This document shows positions 12,660 through 26,021 of a stretch of 64,000 nt of DNA, one piece after another. A model generated the notes under the pieces. The model did not search any database. It was not told the origin of the DNA and was given only the letters and a program-made list of their open reading frames with translations. The stretch comes from Microvelia longipes. Lineage: Eukaryota; Arthropoda; Insecta; Hemiptera; Veliidae. The DNA lies in NCBI GenBank assembly GCA_018340805.1, contig JACMZG010001908.1, forward strand, positions 50,113,230 to 50,177,229, given 5' to 3'. Both the position numbers and the translations under genes were made by a program. Position 1 is the first letter of the stretch, and each line of letters begins with the position of its first letter.

Positions 12660-13292
12660 CATATTTCAAAAATATTCTAAAAATATTTTTCCTTCTATAG
12701 CAAACTATAGTTAAATGAAACGGATAATATGGTGCGGGGTGTTGGTTTCGGTTATTTAGAATGAACGCAATACTTTACCTTATTCCTACGATAGTAGACG
12801 AGTTAAAGTAAAAATACAAAGATGTCATCTCTTTCCTTTTAATATAATATGATATGATATATGATAAAATAAATATATGATAAAAACTTGTTACTAATTG
12901 GTCTATAAATTATATCAAATATAAAAAGTTGAAAAGGGAAATTAAGTAGTAAGATTAGAAGCGGAAGAAATTAAGATGATACTGGTTCTAGAGAAGTAAC
13001 TAGCGACGAGTAAAACGCTTAACATACTTAGTTTCACTTTTATACAACTTATCAGAAGTTTCACTGAACTTTCCAAGACAGTAACGTAACAAAACATTCA
13101 AAGAATAGGTAATTAACTAAACAAGTGAATTCTTTTGTTTTCTCGAACAACTTCAACAAAAACATATTCTTTTGAGGTAATTAAGTCAAAGGTTAAACCA
13201 GGGAAAATTGTGAGAAGTAACAATATGGAAAAGTATTTTTGATAAAAGAGTGTGAATCGATTTAATCGATCGACTTTTATAAGGAAATTAAA
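12660..13292. other. AT-rich stretch, nothing recognised
   Basis: No gene or repeat identified. Confidence 0.4.
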
Positions 13293-13462
13293 CAAGGGAT
13301 TGCTGAGTACGAGAGCTAAAAACGGGATTGCTGAGTACGAGAGCTAAAAATGGGATTGCTGAGTACGAGAGCTAAAAATGGGATTGCTGTTTACAAGAGC
13401 TGAAAATGGGATTGCTGTTTACGAGAGCTAAAAATAAGATTGCTGTCTACAAGAGCTGTCTA
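13293..13462 (+). repeat. 28-bp minisatellite, about 6 units
   Basis: Unit GGGATTGCTGAGTACGAGAG plus CTAAAAAT. The last units drift to GTTTACAAGAG. Repeats abut without spacers. Confidence 0.9.
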
Positions 13463-13934
13463 CACGATCATTAGTAACAAGAAAGAGTAATTATCAATGT
13501 ATTTATTAACAGAAAAAAAATTCAAATTGGTCAAAGGAATAGATGGGCAAACAAATTTTTAACTAATGACGAACACATAAAAGAAGAAGGTACGACATGA
13601 AAGGTAATATTAGTGTTTAGTGTGGGGAACTAGATTCAGGAGGCACGAGACAACTAGTTGACGCCACCATCGAATGTATAAGGCCATATGAAATAAGTAA
13701 GTACAATTTGTATTTTAATACAAATTGATAAAACTAAATGATACTTGATAATATTTGCGTAACTAGAAAACCAGTAACCAATAAAAGCCATAAATGTGTG
13801 AATCATTAAGGAATTTTATTTCTAAAAGAGTTTTATATCTATAAGGGTGTAAATAAACACATACTATATTATTCTACATTTATATAATTATCACAAACGA
13901 GAGAGTTAAATGTGATAAGGTTTACTGCCTCTAA
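13463..13934. other. AT-rich stretch, nothing recognised
   Basis: No gene identified. Confidence 0.4.
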
Positions 13935-14370
13935 TAACGAAGAGCATTTTCTATTCCCTTTATAATACATTTTCTGTTCCCTTCCTAACAATCTTTCTGA
14001 TCCATTCCAATTTTTCTGTTCCCTTCCCAACGAATTTTCTGTTCCCTTTCATGCGAATTTTCTGTTCCATTTCTAAAAATGATACTGCCCTTTCAATCGA
14101 ATTTTCTGTTCTCTTCCTAACTATTTTTTTGGCATTGGTCGACTTGGACCATACAGCCATATAATATTAATTTATTTATACTTGTTCAAAAATTTTGTTA
14201 TTTCTTCTTGGTGTTTATGTTTGAGCACTTGATAAATATTTCATTTTATTTACGTTTTTTTTGTTCCTTACCTAATGAACTATCTTTGCTTTCCAAACTA
14301 GTTTTCTGTTTCTTTTTTAGTGTATTTTCTGTTTCCTTCCAACATCATTTTCTTTTCCATTCCACTTTTT
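13935..14370. repeat. Degenerate pyrimidine-rich tandem repeat
   Basis: Variants of TTTTCTGTTCCCTTCCTAAC recur every ~26-33 bp up to about 14370 with increasing decay. The minus-strand open frame through it simply reflects this repeat (KIVRKGTEN-like reiteration). Confidence 0.7.
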
Positions 14371-14454
14371 TTATCATGTGTTTTCCTCTGTTACCTATCC
14401 TATGCTTTATCATATGCTGATTTTAAATAAATGTTTTTATAGATATTATAACCA

Positions 14455-14640
14455 TTTGTTTTCTCTCGTCTAAAGGTAAAATCTTACATTCACAACGAGA
14501 GTAAAATGGCATAATTCTTAAGCAAAAATTAATGACCTCGGATTCAACTCTGAAACCAATATTTAAGTCTCTCGTCTTCGCCTTCAGACTTTAAAGCTAT
14601 ATCCTCGGCTTTCGCCTCAGAAAGCAATTACCCTATTTGA
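14455..14640 (-). repeat. R2 dispersed repeat, copy 1
   Basis: The complement of this segment matches 22305-22450: AGGCGAAAGCCGAGG, a second GAAGGCGAAGAC-like module, CATTTTACTC and TAAGATTTTA in the same order. No coding frame. Confidence 0.6.
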
Positions 14641-15560
14641 GGAAATAACTATTTTATAAATCGAAGTATTAGAAAATTGTAAATGATTACAATCGAAATG
14701 TTCTTTATTTCAACAAGGCTAAATATACACATTTGATTGACATGACTAATACAAGCAAATAAAGGGTTTTTTAACATCAAAAACCCTTAATATGGATATA
14801 AATAAAAACAAAAATTTGTTAAAAATTCACAGCATATCGATTCAGGGAACATTTTCGACGTAAACGGAAATAGTGTGGAGCCAGACTTCTCTGGAGAAAA
14901 AAGAAGAATGTAAACAACACTGTTTATTCTTCTAAGACTGTCTGACCTTCAAAAATAAAAATACAAACAAATTCCTATAAATTCTTTTTTGTTCCCTATT
15001 TCATGGTCGAAATTCCAGCGTCAGATCAAATCTAAACCGGGATTAAAACAATAACTTTTAAAATAAAGAAATACGATTCCTTTTAAGAAGCTCGATATTT
15101 ATTTTTATTTTTTAAATCGTTTGATTGATTTACTATATAAACATATCAGTGAATATAAAATAGCATAAAGAGCGCCTAAATAAGATTATAAATATTACTG
15201 AGAGTAACCAAAATATTTGATAGTGGTTTCTGGAAAATGTAAAAAACGCCAGAGAATTAATTCTTATTTTTAAGTTTTATCTTAATGAAAAAAAGTCATA
15301 GAACTTCCAGATAGTTTTTTGCTTCCCCTCAATTTTAACATTGCAATTATTCTCATGAATTCTAACCAAGTTATTATGTCTTCCGTCTAATTATGCTTTC
15401 CTAGAAGCAATGTAATACACCACAGTTTAATAAAATGTTACTCGAATTTTTTATCAGATTCGGTACAAACAGATTCAAAAAGTTAAAAACAAAACTTTTC
15501 CTTAGTGAACCCGCATGAAATTGCTGTCCACTATACGCAAAAGAAGAAACTCCACATAAT
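14641..15560. other. AT-rich stretch, nothing recognised
   Basis: No gene or repeat structure seen. Confidence 0.4.
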
Positions 15561-15565
15561 TATTA

Positions 15566-15790
<225 letters not shown>

Positions 15791-15799
15791 AATAGACTT

Positions 15800-16400
15800 T
15801 TTGAGTATAATAGACGATGACTATTAGTAAAACTACTTAGTGGTGGATGATTAAAATATATTTTATTATCTCATATATTTTATTAATGCATTAATAACAA
15901 TAATTTATAATATAATTCTGTATCAAGACATGACTGATTTATACACTATTAGTGCATATCCTGTATGTTTTGTCTTTTTCATTTAGACACGAATAATCAT
16001 AGATGTAATAATATTATGGGAAAGTGCATACAAATCCTTATTGTTTTTATTGCTCTTTAAAGTCAGACTAACCACTAACCTTGTGTTAAAAATCTAACAT
16101 TAACCTTGTTAGAACTTGACTCATGTAGATTGTAACGGATAGTACATAGTGATTGTTTTGTTTACAATGCGTAGTTGAAATTTAGATAACAGTGATTTAG
16201 AGTATAATGTATTGTAAAATAATAGAAGCGCAAGGTTAATAGAAAAGTTAAAGAATAGAAACAATTGAATATTTTTTTTTACTTTTACGTAAAGCTAATT
16301 AAAATAATTTTATGATGTATTAGGGACTAATGTATTATTATTATTATCTTTATTAGGACTAATGTATTTAAAATACATTAGCCTCAAAAAAGTTTATACT
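15800..16400. other. AT-rich stretch, nothing recognised
   Basis: A short partly palindromic ACTAATGTATT repeat lies at about 16320-16382. Confidence 0.4.
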
Positions 16401-16403
16401 AAA

Positions 16404-16671
16404 ACCATAGAAATAATATACCTAGAGAGGCTTTTTTTTGTTAAAGTTTGAAACACCGAAAGAGTATAGAACACAGTTGATTATACAGGTCGGTGTAATG
16501 ATTTAAAATTTAAGAAAGGGGAAAGACTATTAACAGTACTTATAAGACAAAAAGTTTATAATAAACAAAAAAATCTTAAATAAGGTTACATAGAGCCCCT
16601 GAGAGCACCAAAAAGATGTTTCAAAGGACTAAGTGAATGTATGCCTCCTCTAGTAATATGTATCTACATGA
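16404..16671 (-). mobile_element. M1 MITE, copy 1
   Basis: Ends are CCATAGAAATAATATACCTAG and the complement of CTCTAGTAATATGTATCTAC. The internal GTTACATAGAGCCCCTGAGA and AAAAGATGTTTC are shared, inverted, with the copies at 17.6, 18.2 and 19.3 kb and in the same orientation with 35.1 kb. Non-coding, terminal inverted repeats of about 25-30 bp. Confidence 0.65.
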
Positions 16672-17525
16672 TAAGTAAACAAACTTTTCATAAACTACGC
16701 TTTATATGTATCTATAAAAAGCGTGATCAAACTTGGCTTACATAATAAATTTTGATTTACTTTTATTTCAAAATTCACAATTTAAATCGTAACTTTTACG
16801 CTGTAATGAATGATAAAACGATACAAAAAAATTCATGACATTATGAACCATCGCTGACTCTTTCCTTTTTATGAGTCTCGTCAAAAAAATGTGTATAAAA
16901 ATTAATAATCAAACGAGGACGGAGTTATTAAATATAAAAATTTTTTTTTAATTATAATTAGAGTTTAACATAATCATGCGAAGTAAAGCACGAACCTAAC
17001 TACCTTTTTAATTTAGCTTAAAAAGTTTTTCCTTCAGAAAACTTTTAATTTGTTATTTTTTAGTAATACTTGTAAAGTTTACAACAAATTAAAAGTTAAA
17101 ATATAAAGTGACAGATTCTTTAGAGGTACATTTTTAATTTGTAAGTTAGACAAGTTGGCAATTAAAAGGAGACAAATTTAGACAAGTTTGATTTATGCTC
17201 AAAGAACTTAGATTTTGACATTAACTAACGTTGGATAGAAATAGAGAATAATAAATTATTCAATTATTAATAATCAAATAATTAACCAATAAATACAATT
17301 TAGTCAAATTGAATTAATTCATTGTTTTAAAGTAAATATATAAATGTAATATCTAAATGTAATAAAAAGTAAAAATAATGTTTATGCTCTTAATTATATT
17401 ATGATGCATGTATGTTTTAAAATAATAAAGTTTTTTATTATTATGATTATTACAAACATAATTATTGGATGATAAAAACTGAGCATACTAACTAGATGGT
17501 CATATGTTATTTTATAATATTAAGA
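16672..17525. other. AT-rich stretch, nothing recognised
   Basis: No gene identified. A small M1-like fragment begins near 17530. Confidence 0.4.
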
Positions 17526-17641
17526 GAATTAAAACATCTTTTTGGATCTTTAATAGGTTCTATGTAACCTACTCATTATACCTTGTGTTAAGGATTATAT
17601 AAATCATAGTCATCTCATAATATGAGATATATATTAATATG

Positions 17642-17957
17642 TCGTAGATATACAATATATTACTAGAAGAGGCATAGCCTATCTTAATACATTAAGAAAC
17701 TTAAAACATCTTTTTGGAACTCTGTGTAACCTCAAATAAACCTAATCTAAGAGAGAGAAATAAGGTTATAATAAATCAATTTTCGTCTGCCTTTTACACA
17801 TTGAAGTGCTTTGTATTTTTAACGTATTGTAAAAGTTACTGTAATGTTGTTTATTAGATTATAATAATAGTCGAAAGTGTTATAAGGTTACTTATTCGAA
17901 GTTAAAAAAATTACAACTAATAACAATAACCCCTCTCTATTAATAATATCTCTATGA
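17642..17957 (+). mobile_element. M1 MITE, copy 2
   Basis: 5' end TATTACTAGAAGAGGCATAG, internal AAAACATCTTTTTGGAACTC and CTGTGTAACC, 3' end AATAATATCTCTATGA. A partial M1 fragment (17527-17580) lies just upstream. Confidence 0.7.
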
Positions 17958-18047
17958 TTGTTATCGGCTTTGTTTTTTTGTTTAGTATTATGCTTTTTTT
18001 TGTTTTTTTTATGTTGGTATTACTGTTTACTTAATTTATTCATGATC

Positions 18048-18440
18048 GAAATTAGTCAGGTTACATTTTTGTTGTTTCAACATTTACCTTATGGGGGACT
18101 TTCTAGTAATAGTATCTTTATGTTTCAATAGGTTCCCCGTAGGAAAATTCCTTGATGCGCTTGAAGCTGTAGCTTAAACAAACATGGTGGAACGCATAGA
18201 GATATATACTAGAGAAGACATAGCCTATCTTAATAAATTGAAAGGTCTAAAACATCATTTTGGGGGCTCTGTGTAACCTCATTGAAAGCTCCTCTAAGAG
18301 AGAATTCAGGTAATAATGAATCAATTTTCCGGCTTCCCGCACATTGTGTTCTGATTTGTATTTTTAACGTTCTACTATAGAAGTTAATGTAATTTTGCAC
18401 TGATAATATTTATAAGCGAAGGAGGTCAAAAAATAAGATC
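18048..18440 (+). mobile_element. M1 MITE, 3' fragment and truncated copy 3
   Basis: 18048-18127 is an M1 3' end (GTCAGGTTAC to CTAGTAATAGTATCTTTATG). 18194-18440 is a 5' part (CATAGAGATATATACTAGAG to GGAGGTCAAA) lacking the 3' TIR. Confidence 0.6.
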
Positions 18441-18737
18441 AAATGGAATAACATGTGATTAAAATATCTTAAATTAAACTAGATAACAACAAGGAATTAT
18501 ATAAACAAAGATTTTCTGTAAATCCATTCAGTGACCATCAAAAAGTCTTTCCAAGAATGCTTCTAAAGAAGAGAAAAAAACGAATCCAAACGCTTATGTG
18601 TCTAGATTTCAAAATGATTCATTCTTAACATCTATTAATCAAAAAGTATGACACATTGCAGAAGTTAAACAAGTTCAGAAGTCACAAGAAATAAAATATA
18701 AAATAAGTAATTAAAAGATCTTGGAAGTAAAATTTAG

Positions 18738-18912
18738 TTTACACCGAGAAGTTGTAGGAAGAAAGTTTTTCTTCGCATCTAATGAATGTGGAGTCCAAGG
18801 TATGTTCTCAAGGGAAGTTGCCGGCGGAGTGGGGTCAATGAGAAAACCAGTTTAGAACTTCTTTTTGTTTTCTTTTACAGGTTACCTTGACACTGGCAAT
18901 GGCCTGACTTGA
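18738..18912 (+). other. Possible small exon pair, unrecognised
   Basis: TTTAG at 18733-18737 is followed by an open stretch to 18799, then GTATGT. A strong acceptor (TTTTGTTTTCTTTTACAG, ends 18880) is followed by a short frame ending in TGA at 18910-18912. Splicing 18799 to 18881 keeps one frame (phase 1). The stretch is more GC-rich than its neighbours. No protein family is recognised and both strands are open, so this is only a lead. Confidence 0.2.
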
Positions 18913-19320
18913 GACTTATAATCAAAACCTCCTCAAACTTGATCTTTATAATACAGATTACTATCCTTATTACAAAATACCTTGTCTATTATTCAATCGA
19001 TCTTGATTAAAACAATTTCACACATGGAACCATAGTTGTGAAAAAATTAGAAAGGATTAATTAGTAATAATATATTAAATAGTTATATAGAAACTTTTAG
19101 GAAAAATTGAATAATTCAGAAGACAGTCGTTTATGGTTGCCAGAAAAAGTGTGTGAATCATCTTTCTTAATTTAACGAACTGAAACAGCTTTGAGGGTTT
19201 CTGGTTAACATTCTTGCAAGAAATTTTTTAAAGTTATGTTCGAATGGATTTAGTTTAAATAAATAAAATCGTAGTAAACAGTAATTATGCTAAGTTTAAA
19301 TACGTAGGAATGTATAACGA
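18913..19320. other. AT-rich stretch, nothing recognised
   Basis: No gene or repeat seen. Confidence 0.4.
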
Positions 19321-20096
19321 TTATAGAGATATATACTAGAGGGGGAATAGGCTATCTCAAGACATTGAGAGGCCTAAAACATCATTTTGGGCATAGAGAC
19401 ATATACCAGAGCGGGCATAGCCTATCTCAAGACATTGAGAAGCCTGAAACATCTTTTTTGGGCATAGAGACATATACCAGGGGGGCATAGCCTATCTCAA
19501 GACATTGAGAAGCCTGAAACATTCGCATAGAAGACATATACCAGAGGGGGCATAGCCTATCTCAAGACAGCCTCTTTTTGGGCATAGAGACATATACCAG
19601 AGAGGGAATAGCCTATCTCAAGACATTGAGAAGCCTGAAACATCCTTTTGGGCATAGAGACATATACCAGAGGGGGCATAGCCTATCTCAAGACATTGAG
19701 AAGCTGAACATCTTTTGGGCATAGAACATATACCAGGGGGGCATAGCCTATCTTAAGACACAGAGGAAGCCTGAACATCTTTTTGGGCATAGAGCATATA
19801 CCAGAGGGCTATCTCAAAGACATTGAGAGGCCTAAACATATTTTTCTAGGCTCTGTGTAACCTCATTGAAACCTCCTTAAAGAGTGAGTTAAGGTTGTAA
19901 AAAATCAATTGATTTCGGCTTTCCGCATTTTTTGTGTTTTGATTTGTATTTTTAACGTTCAACTATATAAGTTAATGTAATTTTGTTGTGATTATTTGAT
20001 TATACTTATAATCGTAGGTGGTCAGATTACTTTTTCTATTCTTCAAAATTTAACCTATAGGCCCCTCTACTAATAATATCTCTATGAAACGGTAAA
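19321..20096 (+). mobile_element. M1 MITE, copy 4, with internal ~72-bp tandem array
   Basis: The element starts ATAGAGATATATACTAGAGG and ends TAATAATATCTCTATGA. Its 5' ~72 bp (GGGCATAGAGACATATACCA to GAAGCCTGAAACATC) is repeated about eight times between 19321 and 19850, with single-base indels and one shortened unit. The 3' half (19850-20096) is single copy. No coding frame. Confidence 0.8.
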
Positions 20097-21818
20097 AACT
20101 TTAGAAAACGAATCAGACGTCCTCCGGAATAGCATTTTAAAAAATCATTTTTATTAACGAATATACATGAGAGGAGTATAGTGTCTAAATAATCATTCCG
20201 CGACTTTTTTTTGAATTACCTACTAAGGAATGAAAATTAATGAGAATATACAATAATCGAGTAATTAAGTAAGGGAGATTCGCTGAAAGTGTTTGTATTA
20301 AACTTTTATAGTACTTTTAGTTTGTTTAGGACAAGTAATGCATCATAAATTATTACTTTCAATTTTAACTTAACTGGATATAGCGATTAGCATCAATGGC
20401 ATCATACAATCTAAACGAGTGTGATATGATTTCAGTTATTTTTTATAAAAAAAAAACAGAATTGAACAGCAAATAAGGTTAGTCACCTCAGACAGGTGTG
20501 GGCGCGAGTCAAGAAAAAAAAGTTCATAAATGCGAACTTCAACTTATATTACCTTGAAAGGACACACAGCGCATTTGCGACTTGAAATCTCGTTTAACAT
20601 AAAACTGTCATAGTTCTCTCAATTTCAACTAATAAAACATATAAGTATTTATTATTTTATTGTGTTGAATAAAAAATTATTGCATTGGTTCAGTCGAGAA
20701 AAAGAATGCGGCAGCGTCAAAAGGCGTTTTCTGCTACTGAATATGGCAAAATGCCAGACTCGTCTCATTTTTATAAAGGATAATTAAATTAGCATTACTT
20801 GACTTTATAAATAAATATTGTTATTTATTTAAATAACAATATTTATTTATAACGTATTATAGAAATAGAGGTAATTTAATTGTTCTTTATATGGAGTTAT
20901 AAACAATTTTGTTAGCTACAAAAAATATATATATTAGAATTGTCTTACATATTTGTACATCGAATACTCAAAGATGGTATATTATAAAATTTAGATGTTA
21001 AAAATGAGGCACTTCTTTAGATAGTTTGATACAGAAATAAATATAAAATAAGGTATAGAGAAAAATAGAAGTGAAAAGTTATAAATATTAAAGTTTATAA
21101 GAACGAAAAATTATCACTCATAATAACACGTATCTTCTACTAAAATCTAAATAAAGTATTTTCACGTTTTTTTTTCAAAACATAAATTCTGTCAGAAATA
21201 AACTTATTTATAACAGCTACAAGTTGAAAAGAGCGATTTTATGATAAATGCTCTTTTACTTTTGGTAAGTGGAAGTGGAGTAAAAAGAAAGATAAAAGCG
21301 AGTAAGAGATAAAAATGTATCACTTAAAGTGAAATAAGATGAAAAGAGCGACAAGAATGTGATAATGAAAAGTGTATAAGCGATGAATGCAAAGGTTGAA
21401 GTGAACACATCAAAGTTTTGAAGGATCAGTTAGAAATATGAGAAAATTAAGAAATTTTTGTTTTAATTTTTAATTAGGTGCCAATTAGGAGCAAATGTGC
21501 TCGAGCATTTTCTCTTGAAGAATTCTAAATAAGACGTATTTGAATCTGACTTATATTGGTTGGTTTTCGGATACGGTATAAACCTATAGCTACTGTACCT
21601 TTTACGCAACCCTGACAGAATAACTGGACCATGAATAAGTGTAAATTTAAAAGTATCCTCTTTTCAACAAAGTTTTGCTGAACTGGTCGTAAGAACAGAA
21701 GAATAATAAAAACAATTTTCTTGAAATACATTTTGAGAGATGATAAAGAATGAATATATACTGCAATCGAGAAGTTATGTATGGGCAATTCGCTAAAAAG
21801 AGATATCACAATGCTAAC
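20097..21818. other. AT-rich stretch, nothing recognised
   Basis: No gene recognised. A hydrophobic minus-strand frame at 21525-21962 has no family match and overlaps a degenerate repeat. Confidence 0.35.
20805..20852. repeat. Perfect 48-bp AT palindrome
   Basis: 23-bp arms around TT (20828-20829). Isolated. Confidence 0.9.
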
Positions 21819-22280
21819 TTTTATGATGGAACTTAGAATAAAACATAAAGATGGATGATACAGATGAAAAGTAAAATTTAAGTAACAATCAAGAAATGTT
21901 ATGGAAGTTTCATAAAGAGAATGTAAGTTTAAAGCTAGACATATATGTTCAAATACTAACATGTATGATGAAACTTAGAATATATACCGATGAAATACAA
22001 ATGAAAATGTAAAATATTATGATAAAAACGTGAGATGGTTTAACGATAAAACGTAAGATGCTAGTTATAAGATGACACTGTAAAATTATAGAAAAGAGAA
22101 GTTCAAGATGAAAGTTCTAAGATACATGTGTAGTACAAAGTATACCAGATAGAAATGTAAAAGTAAAAATTGAGTCCTAAGATAAAGAGTGTAATATACA
22201 AATTCTAAAATTAAAACGTAAAGTTGACGTCCTAAGATCAATGCAACATTAAACACAGATTTATAAAACAAATATAAAAA
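21819..22280. repeat. Degenerate tandem repeat
   Basis: ATGATGGAACTTAGAATA and later ATGATGAAACTTAGAATA, with AAAACGTAAGATG or GTCCTAAGATAA variants, recur through this interval. Unit length is hard to fix (around 60-70 bp). Confidence 0.4.
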
Positions 22281-22304
22281 ACTAAAAGTAAAGAATGCTA
22301 TTAT

Positions 22305-22450
22305 TCACCTAAGCGGTTAGTTGGTTTGTAAGGCGAAAGCCGAGGGAACTAAATAATTTAATTCACGAGGCGAAGCCGAGGGAGGTAGTAATTGCGAGGG
22401 GAAAATAGCATTTTACTCCCAAGGTGCATATAAGATTTTATCTTCCGACA
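22305..22450 (+). repeat. R2 dispersed repeat, copy 2
   Basis: Two GAGGCGAAGCCGAGGG-type modules (about 22331-22345 and 22368-22383), then CATTTTACTCCCAAGG and TAAGATTTTATC. Inverted relative to 14455-14640. Confidence 0.6.
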
Positions 22451-23565
22451 TTGACGTCATTTAATTATTGCTATATTCTTATTTTCATACATTTGGTTGA
22501 AATTTATTCAATTTTAGTTGTCGGGATCCCCCTTAACTATTTTGGAGGTGTTGCCCAAAAAATTATTTTAGATTGCTCTGAACAACTTCTGTTGACCTGA
22601 GACGGATATGAGATTATTCACCGTCTGGAGATAAAATTTTAAGTTCACTAGATGAAAGGAAGAAGATAAATAAAAGATGATAGCACAGATATGAAGGCAC
22701 TGAAAATTCATAAACAAAACTGTTTCAAAAGACTAAGTAACGAAGCCCCAATAAATTAATTACTCAAAATTCATTTTACTATAAATCTAAGAAAATCTTT
22801 TTCTGCCCCTAACATAAATTTAACTTGATTGTTATTTAAAACGCCTTTTATCTTGTTCTATTTAATAATCATCAAAAGAAAAGGTTTTATCTAAGAGAAG
22901 CTACAAGTTAAATTATTCCTGAGAGAGGGGTTTTTCTCTTATTTGTAGTCTTTCCTAGTTAAATATTAAAATGGCCTTGTTTTTACTCCTAGAGACAGTA
23001 AATCAAGTCGGTTCTCGACCCTAGACGCCCTCTAAGACCTTCAACCTAATCAACTCAATCTAAAACCTTCTTTTTAAAATTTTAACACTGATTTAAACTA
23101 AATTAGACCTTAAATTAAATCATAGAATGATTTATTCTCTAATTTGGTCAATAGTCTATACTTTTTTAAAAGAATTTCTAATTAAAAATGATACAACTAC
23201 GAGAATCGTTTATCACAGCTTATAAGACGTATAAATATGAATAATATTTTCAGCAACTTATGATAATAGAGTGGCCTCGTATGATTTTCCAGAACTGATA
23301 TCAGTCCTGTGAGTCACAGAAAACAACTTAATCATTCACTATACATCCAGCAACATTATACATATTTTTGTGATCATAAATATAATTATCTGTTTTAATT
23401 ATCATTTTTTAAATTCTTTTCAAAGCCAAGCCTTAGATGTTATTTTAGTATTATTTATTCCTAACAATCTTAACATAGTTATAGTATTAGTAATATTCCA
23501 ATAATTAAGTGGTAATGTTGCGATTAATATTAAGTATTAATAGAAATACACATAGTAGATGTCTT
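22451..23565. other. AT-rich stretch, nothing recognised
   Basis: No gene or repeat identified. Confidence 0.4.
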
Positions 23566-23907
23566 ACATTTTGGAGGCAAACTTACCTCTCAATGGTTGC
23601 CCATTGTTTATTGATTGAGAAGGTTATTACGCTCAAATTATCACTCACTGAAGTGGCTAACTATAGTCGAATATTTAAAATAAAATAAGCACAAATTGTT
23701 TAAAAAGCATCACAAATGTATCAATCACGAGAAGCACACAAGGAAGTTGTGAAGCAATCTCGACAACCTTGCTACATAACCTGAGTTTGGCGCCTTTTTT
23801 CATTTTAACCATGGGGAAGGTAAGTTTGCTTCTATTCTCTATCTCATACAACTCCCATGGGTCAGAAATGTTCCTTAATGCGTCATTTCCTTTATTCAAG
23901 ATCCTTG
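23566..23907 (+). mobile_element. hAT-2 MITE, 5'-truncated copy
   Basis: This ~340-bp stretch matches 46109-46459 (roughly 85% by eye), ending TTCAAGATCCTTG like the intact element. The left terminal repeat present at 45954 is missing. It carries an internal inverted pair GCAAACTTACC and GGTAAGTTTGC. An ATGGGGAAG with GTAAGT at 23811-23825 looks like a first exon, but the other copy has AAG in place of the ATG. Confidence 0.75.
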
Positions 23908-23917
23908 ATGAATACTC

Positions 23918-23978
23918 TACACACACACATACATACACACACACACACATACATACACACACACACCACACATATATA

Positions 23979-24027
<49 letters not shown>

Positions 24028-24046
24028 ATAATATATATATATACGC
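23918..24046. repeat. Compound (CA)n(TA)n microsatellite
   Basis: CA/CATA repeats pass into TA repeats with ATTA or ATAATA phase switches. Confidence 0.95.
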
Positions 24047-26020
24047 TAATAGCACTACCTAAATTTTCCTATTGATCTGAAACAGGTCTAGATCGATGTA
24101 GCTTGCTTAAATCTACAACATCTTGTTTTAAAGTCATTAAAGGTTTGAAAACTTTCATGAAGTTTTCATGAAGCCATATTTTTTTTAACAAATGGCTTTG
24201 CAAACATCCTAACTTTTTATGTACTCTTACAAATTCAATCTACCCCTACTCCACTCTCTACTTTCGTCATTTAAACAACCTCATAAGCGTAATTTTCCAC
24301 AGAGAATTCGTAAAAAGCATAGGTATAATATAAGGTATCAACAAGGTATTACACTCTTTTTATTTATTTCGGAGTTCTGCCGTCACATACAAATAACATA
24401 GCCTTAACATGTGTATTCGGATATAGGTTAACCCATCACACGTATAAAACTTTTGTCATAATAAACCCCACATAAGATATAGACAAAACAATGTCATCTC
24501 AAAATATAAACATTCAGAGAAGAACAGTATAAGAATAGACAAAGCTCGGAGTAATGAGCCGTCACTTCCTGTCAGAATAATTATTATTCTGCAGCGCGAA
24601 TCCAAGGTTTGGAAAACAAAAAAACTGTTTTATAACGTATGGCAAGCAATGTATGATTTAGAACTGGAAATAATAGGGCCTAATTTCATAAAAGAATAAT
24701 TAAGCACTCCGCTACTACCTAATTATATGGGTTAAGACAACGACCTGGAGGAAATAAAAAGCTATTTTAAATTAAACGTTTTCAATTATTACGTTTTTAA
24801 AATTCTTTGTACAGTAAAAGCCAAATTATATTTTCAAAATCCCTAAAATTATGTTTTTAAAAAAAAATAAAAAATTCAGTAAAAGATTTTTTCTAGTAAT
24901 GAAAAATGTACACAAGGTGCTATCACAGTCTAGTTTAAAGAGTTGACGTGAACACCACATGTTCACATTTAAAGTAAGTAATCCACTTCTTCTGGCATCT
25001 TGTGGCACCGAAGCTAGAGTCCAATAGATATCGCCTAGACTGGGCAATTCGAACATTATTGTTAACATTTGAGGCATTATTGATATGCTGACAGGATAAA
25101 AAGTGTTAAGCCCGTTATATCTCGACCACTCTAAAAAATCCCTTAAAAATCAGAGACTACAAAAAACAAAGAGCGATTTTGTTCAGGATTTTAATCTTTT
25201 TAGTAAAATTGCACAATTACTACATACATTTTGCGCTAATAAGATAAGAGGTTTTATGCGCTGTTAAATTTTTATCCAAACGTGTTTGGAAACTGCTCCC
25301 AAATAAGCATTCGATTTAAGCAGATCTTAAAAGTGCAGGCTCTGGAATTGAAATCGACATTGCTTAATATAGAATAGTCATAGACAAAAGTACGGGATTT
25401 TCGGCCCAATTAACTTTGACAAATTAAAGTACAAGCTGTGAAAATTACATGTAGATTTATTTCAGCTTTTCCACGGATTACGAGTAAGTAATAGCATTAC
25501 ATTTCACCCAAGGTTTAAACTAAGAATAAGTCGTAAGGAATTAGAAAGGGGGATTCTCTGAACCCTATCAGTCTGGAATAATTATACAGAAAGAATTTAA
25601 AGCTTTTTATAAGAAATAATTTTTAGTCGGTTAAACCCCCCAAAGAGAAGGGTGTTGGAATGCCAAGGGGTCGGCGACAAAAGGTGTTGAACGAGGGAGA
25701 GAACCCGTATCAAGGTATTTCCGGAATCAGTAGCAGAACATAACTTACGGTAACTTAGAACAAAGAATATGTGCTCTTAATATCCTACGTGTGACATAAA
25801 TGTATTTACATTGTGAAGTCATTAGACATTCTTGCAACTTCCTCATGCTTTCATAAAAAGCAATAGACCTAAGTTTTATAGACGTCTGATTTTAAGAATA
25901 TTTATAAAATGAAATTTTATGATACATGTACATAAATTTTCAATAATTACAAATTCTATATCATTTGATACTACCGGGTATTGCATAACAAGAATAGTTG
26001 ACACTAATTGTGAGAGAGAC
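24047..26020. other. Stretch without a recognised gene
   Basis: Slightly GC-richer patches at about 24935-25080 and 25640-25740 are open in one or more frames but lack a paired splice-site or family signal. No function assigned. Confidence 0.35.
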
Positions 26021-26021
26021 A

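Noticed and set aside
13960..14160. Minus-strand 66-codon frame rich in KIVRKGTEN
   Set aside because: It is the translation of a degenerate pyrimidine-rich tandem repeat.
21525..21962. 145-codon hydrophobic minus-strand frame
   Set aside because: No family, no splice or promoter signal; AT-rich DNA gives Phe/Leu/Ile-rich frames by chance, and it overlaps a degenerate repeat.
24826..25077. 83-codon minus-strand frame
   Set aside because: Slightly protein-like at its start but no domain, and the plus strand is equally open; not called.
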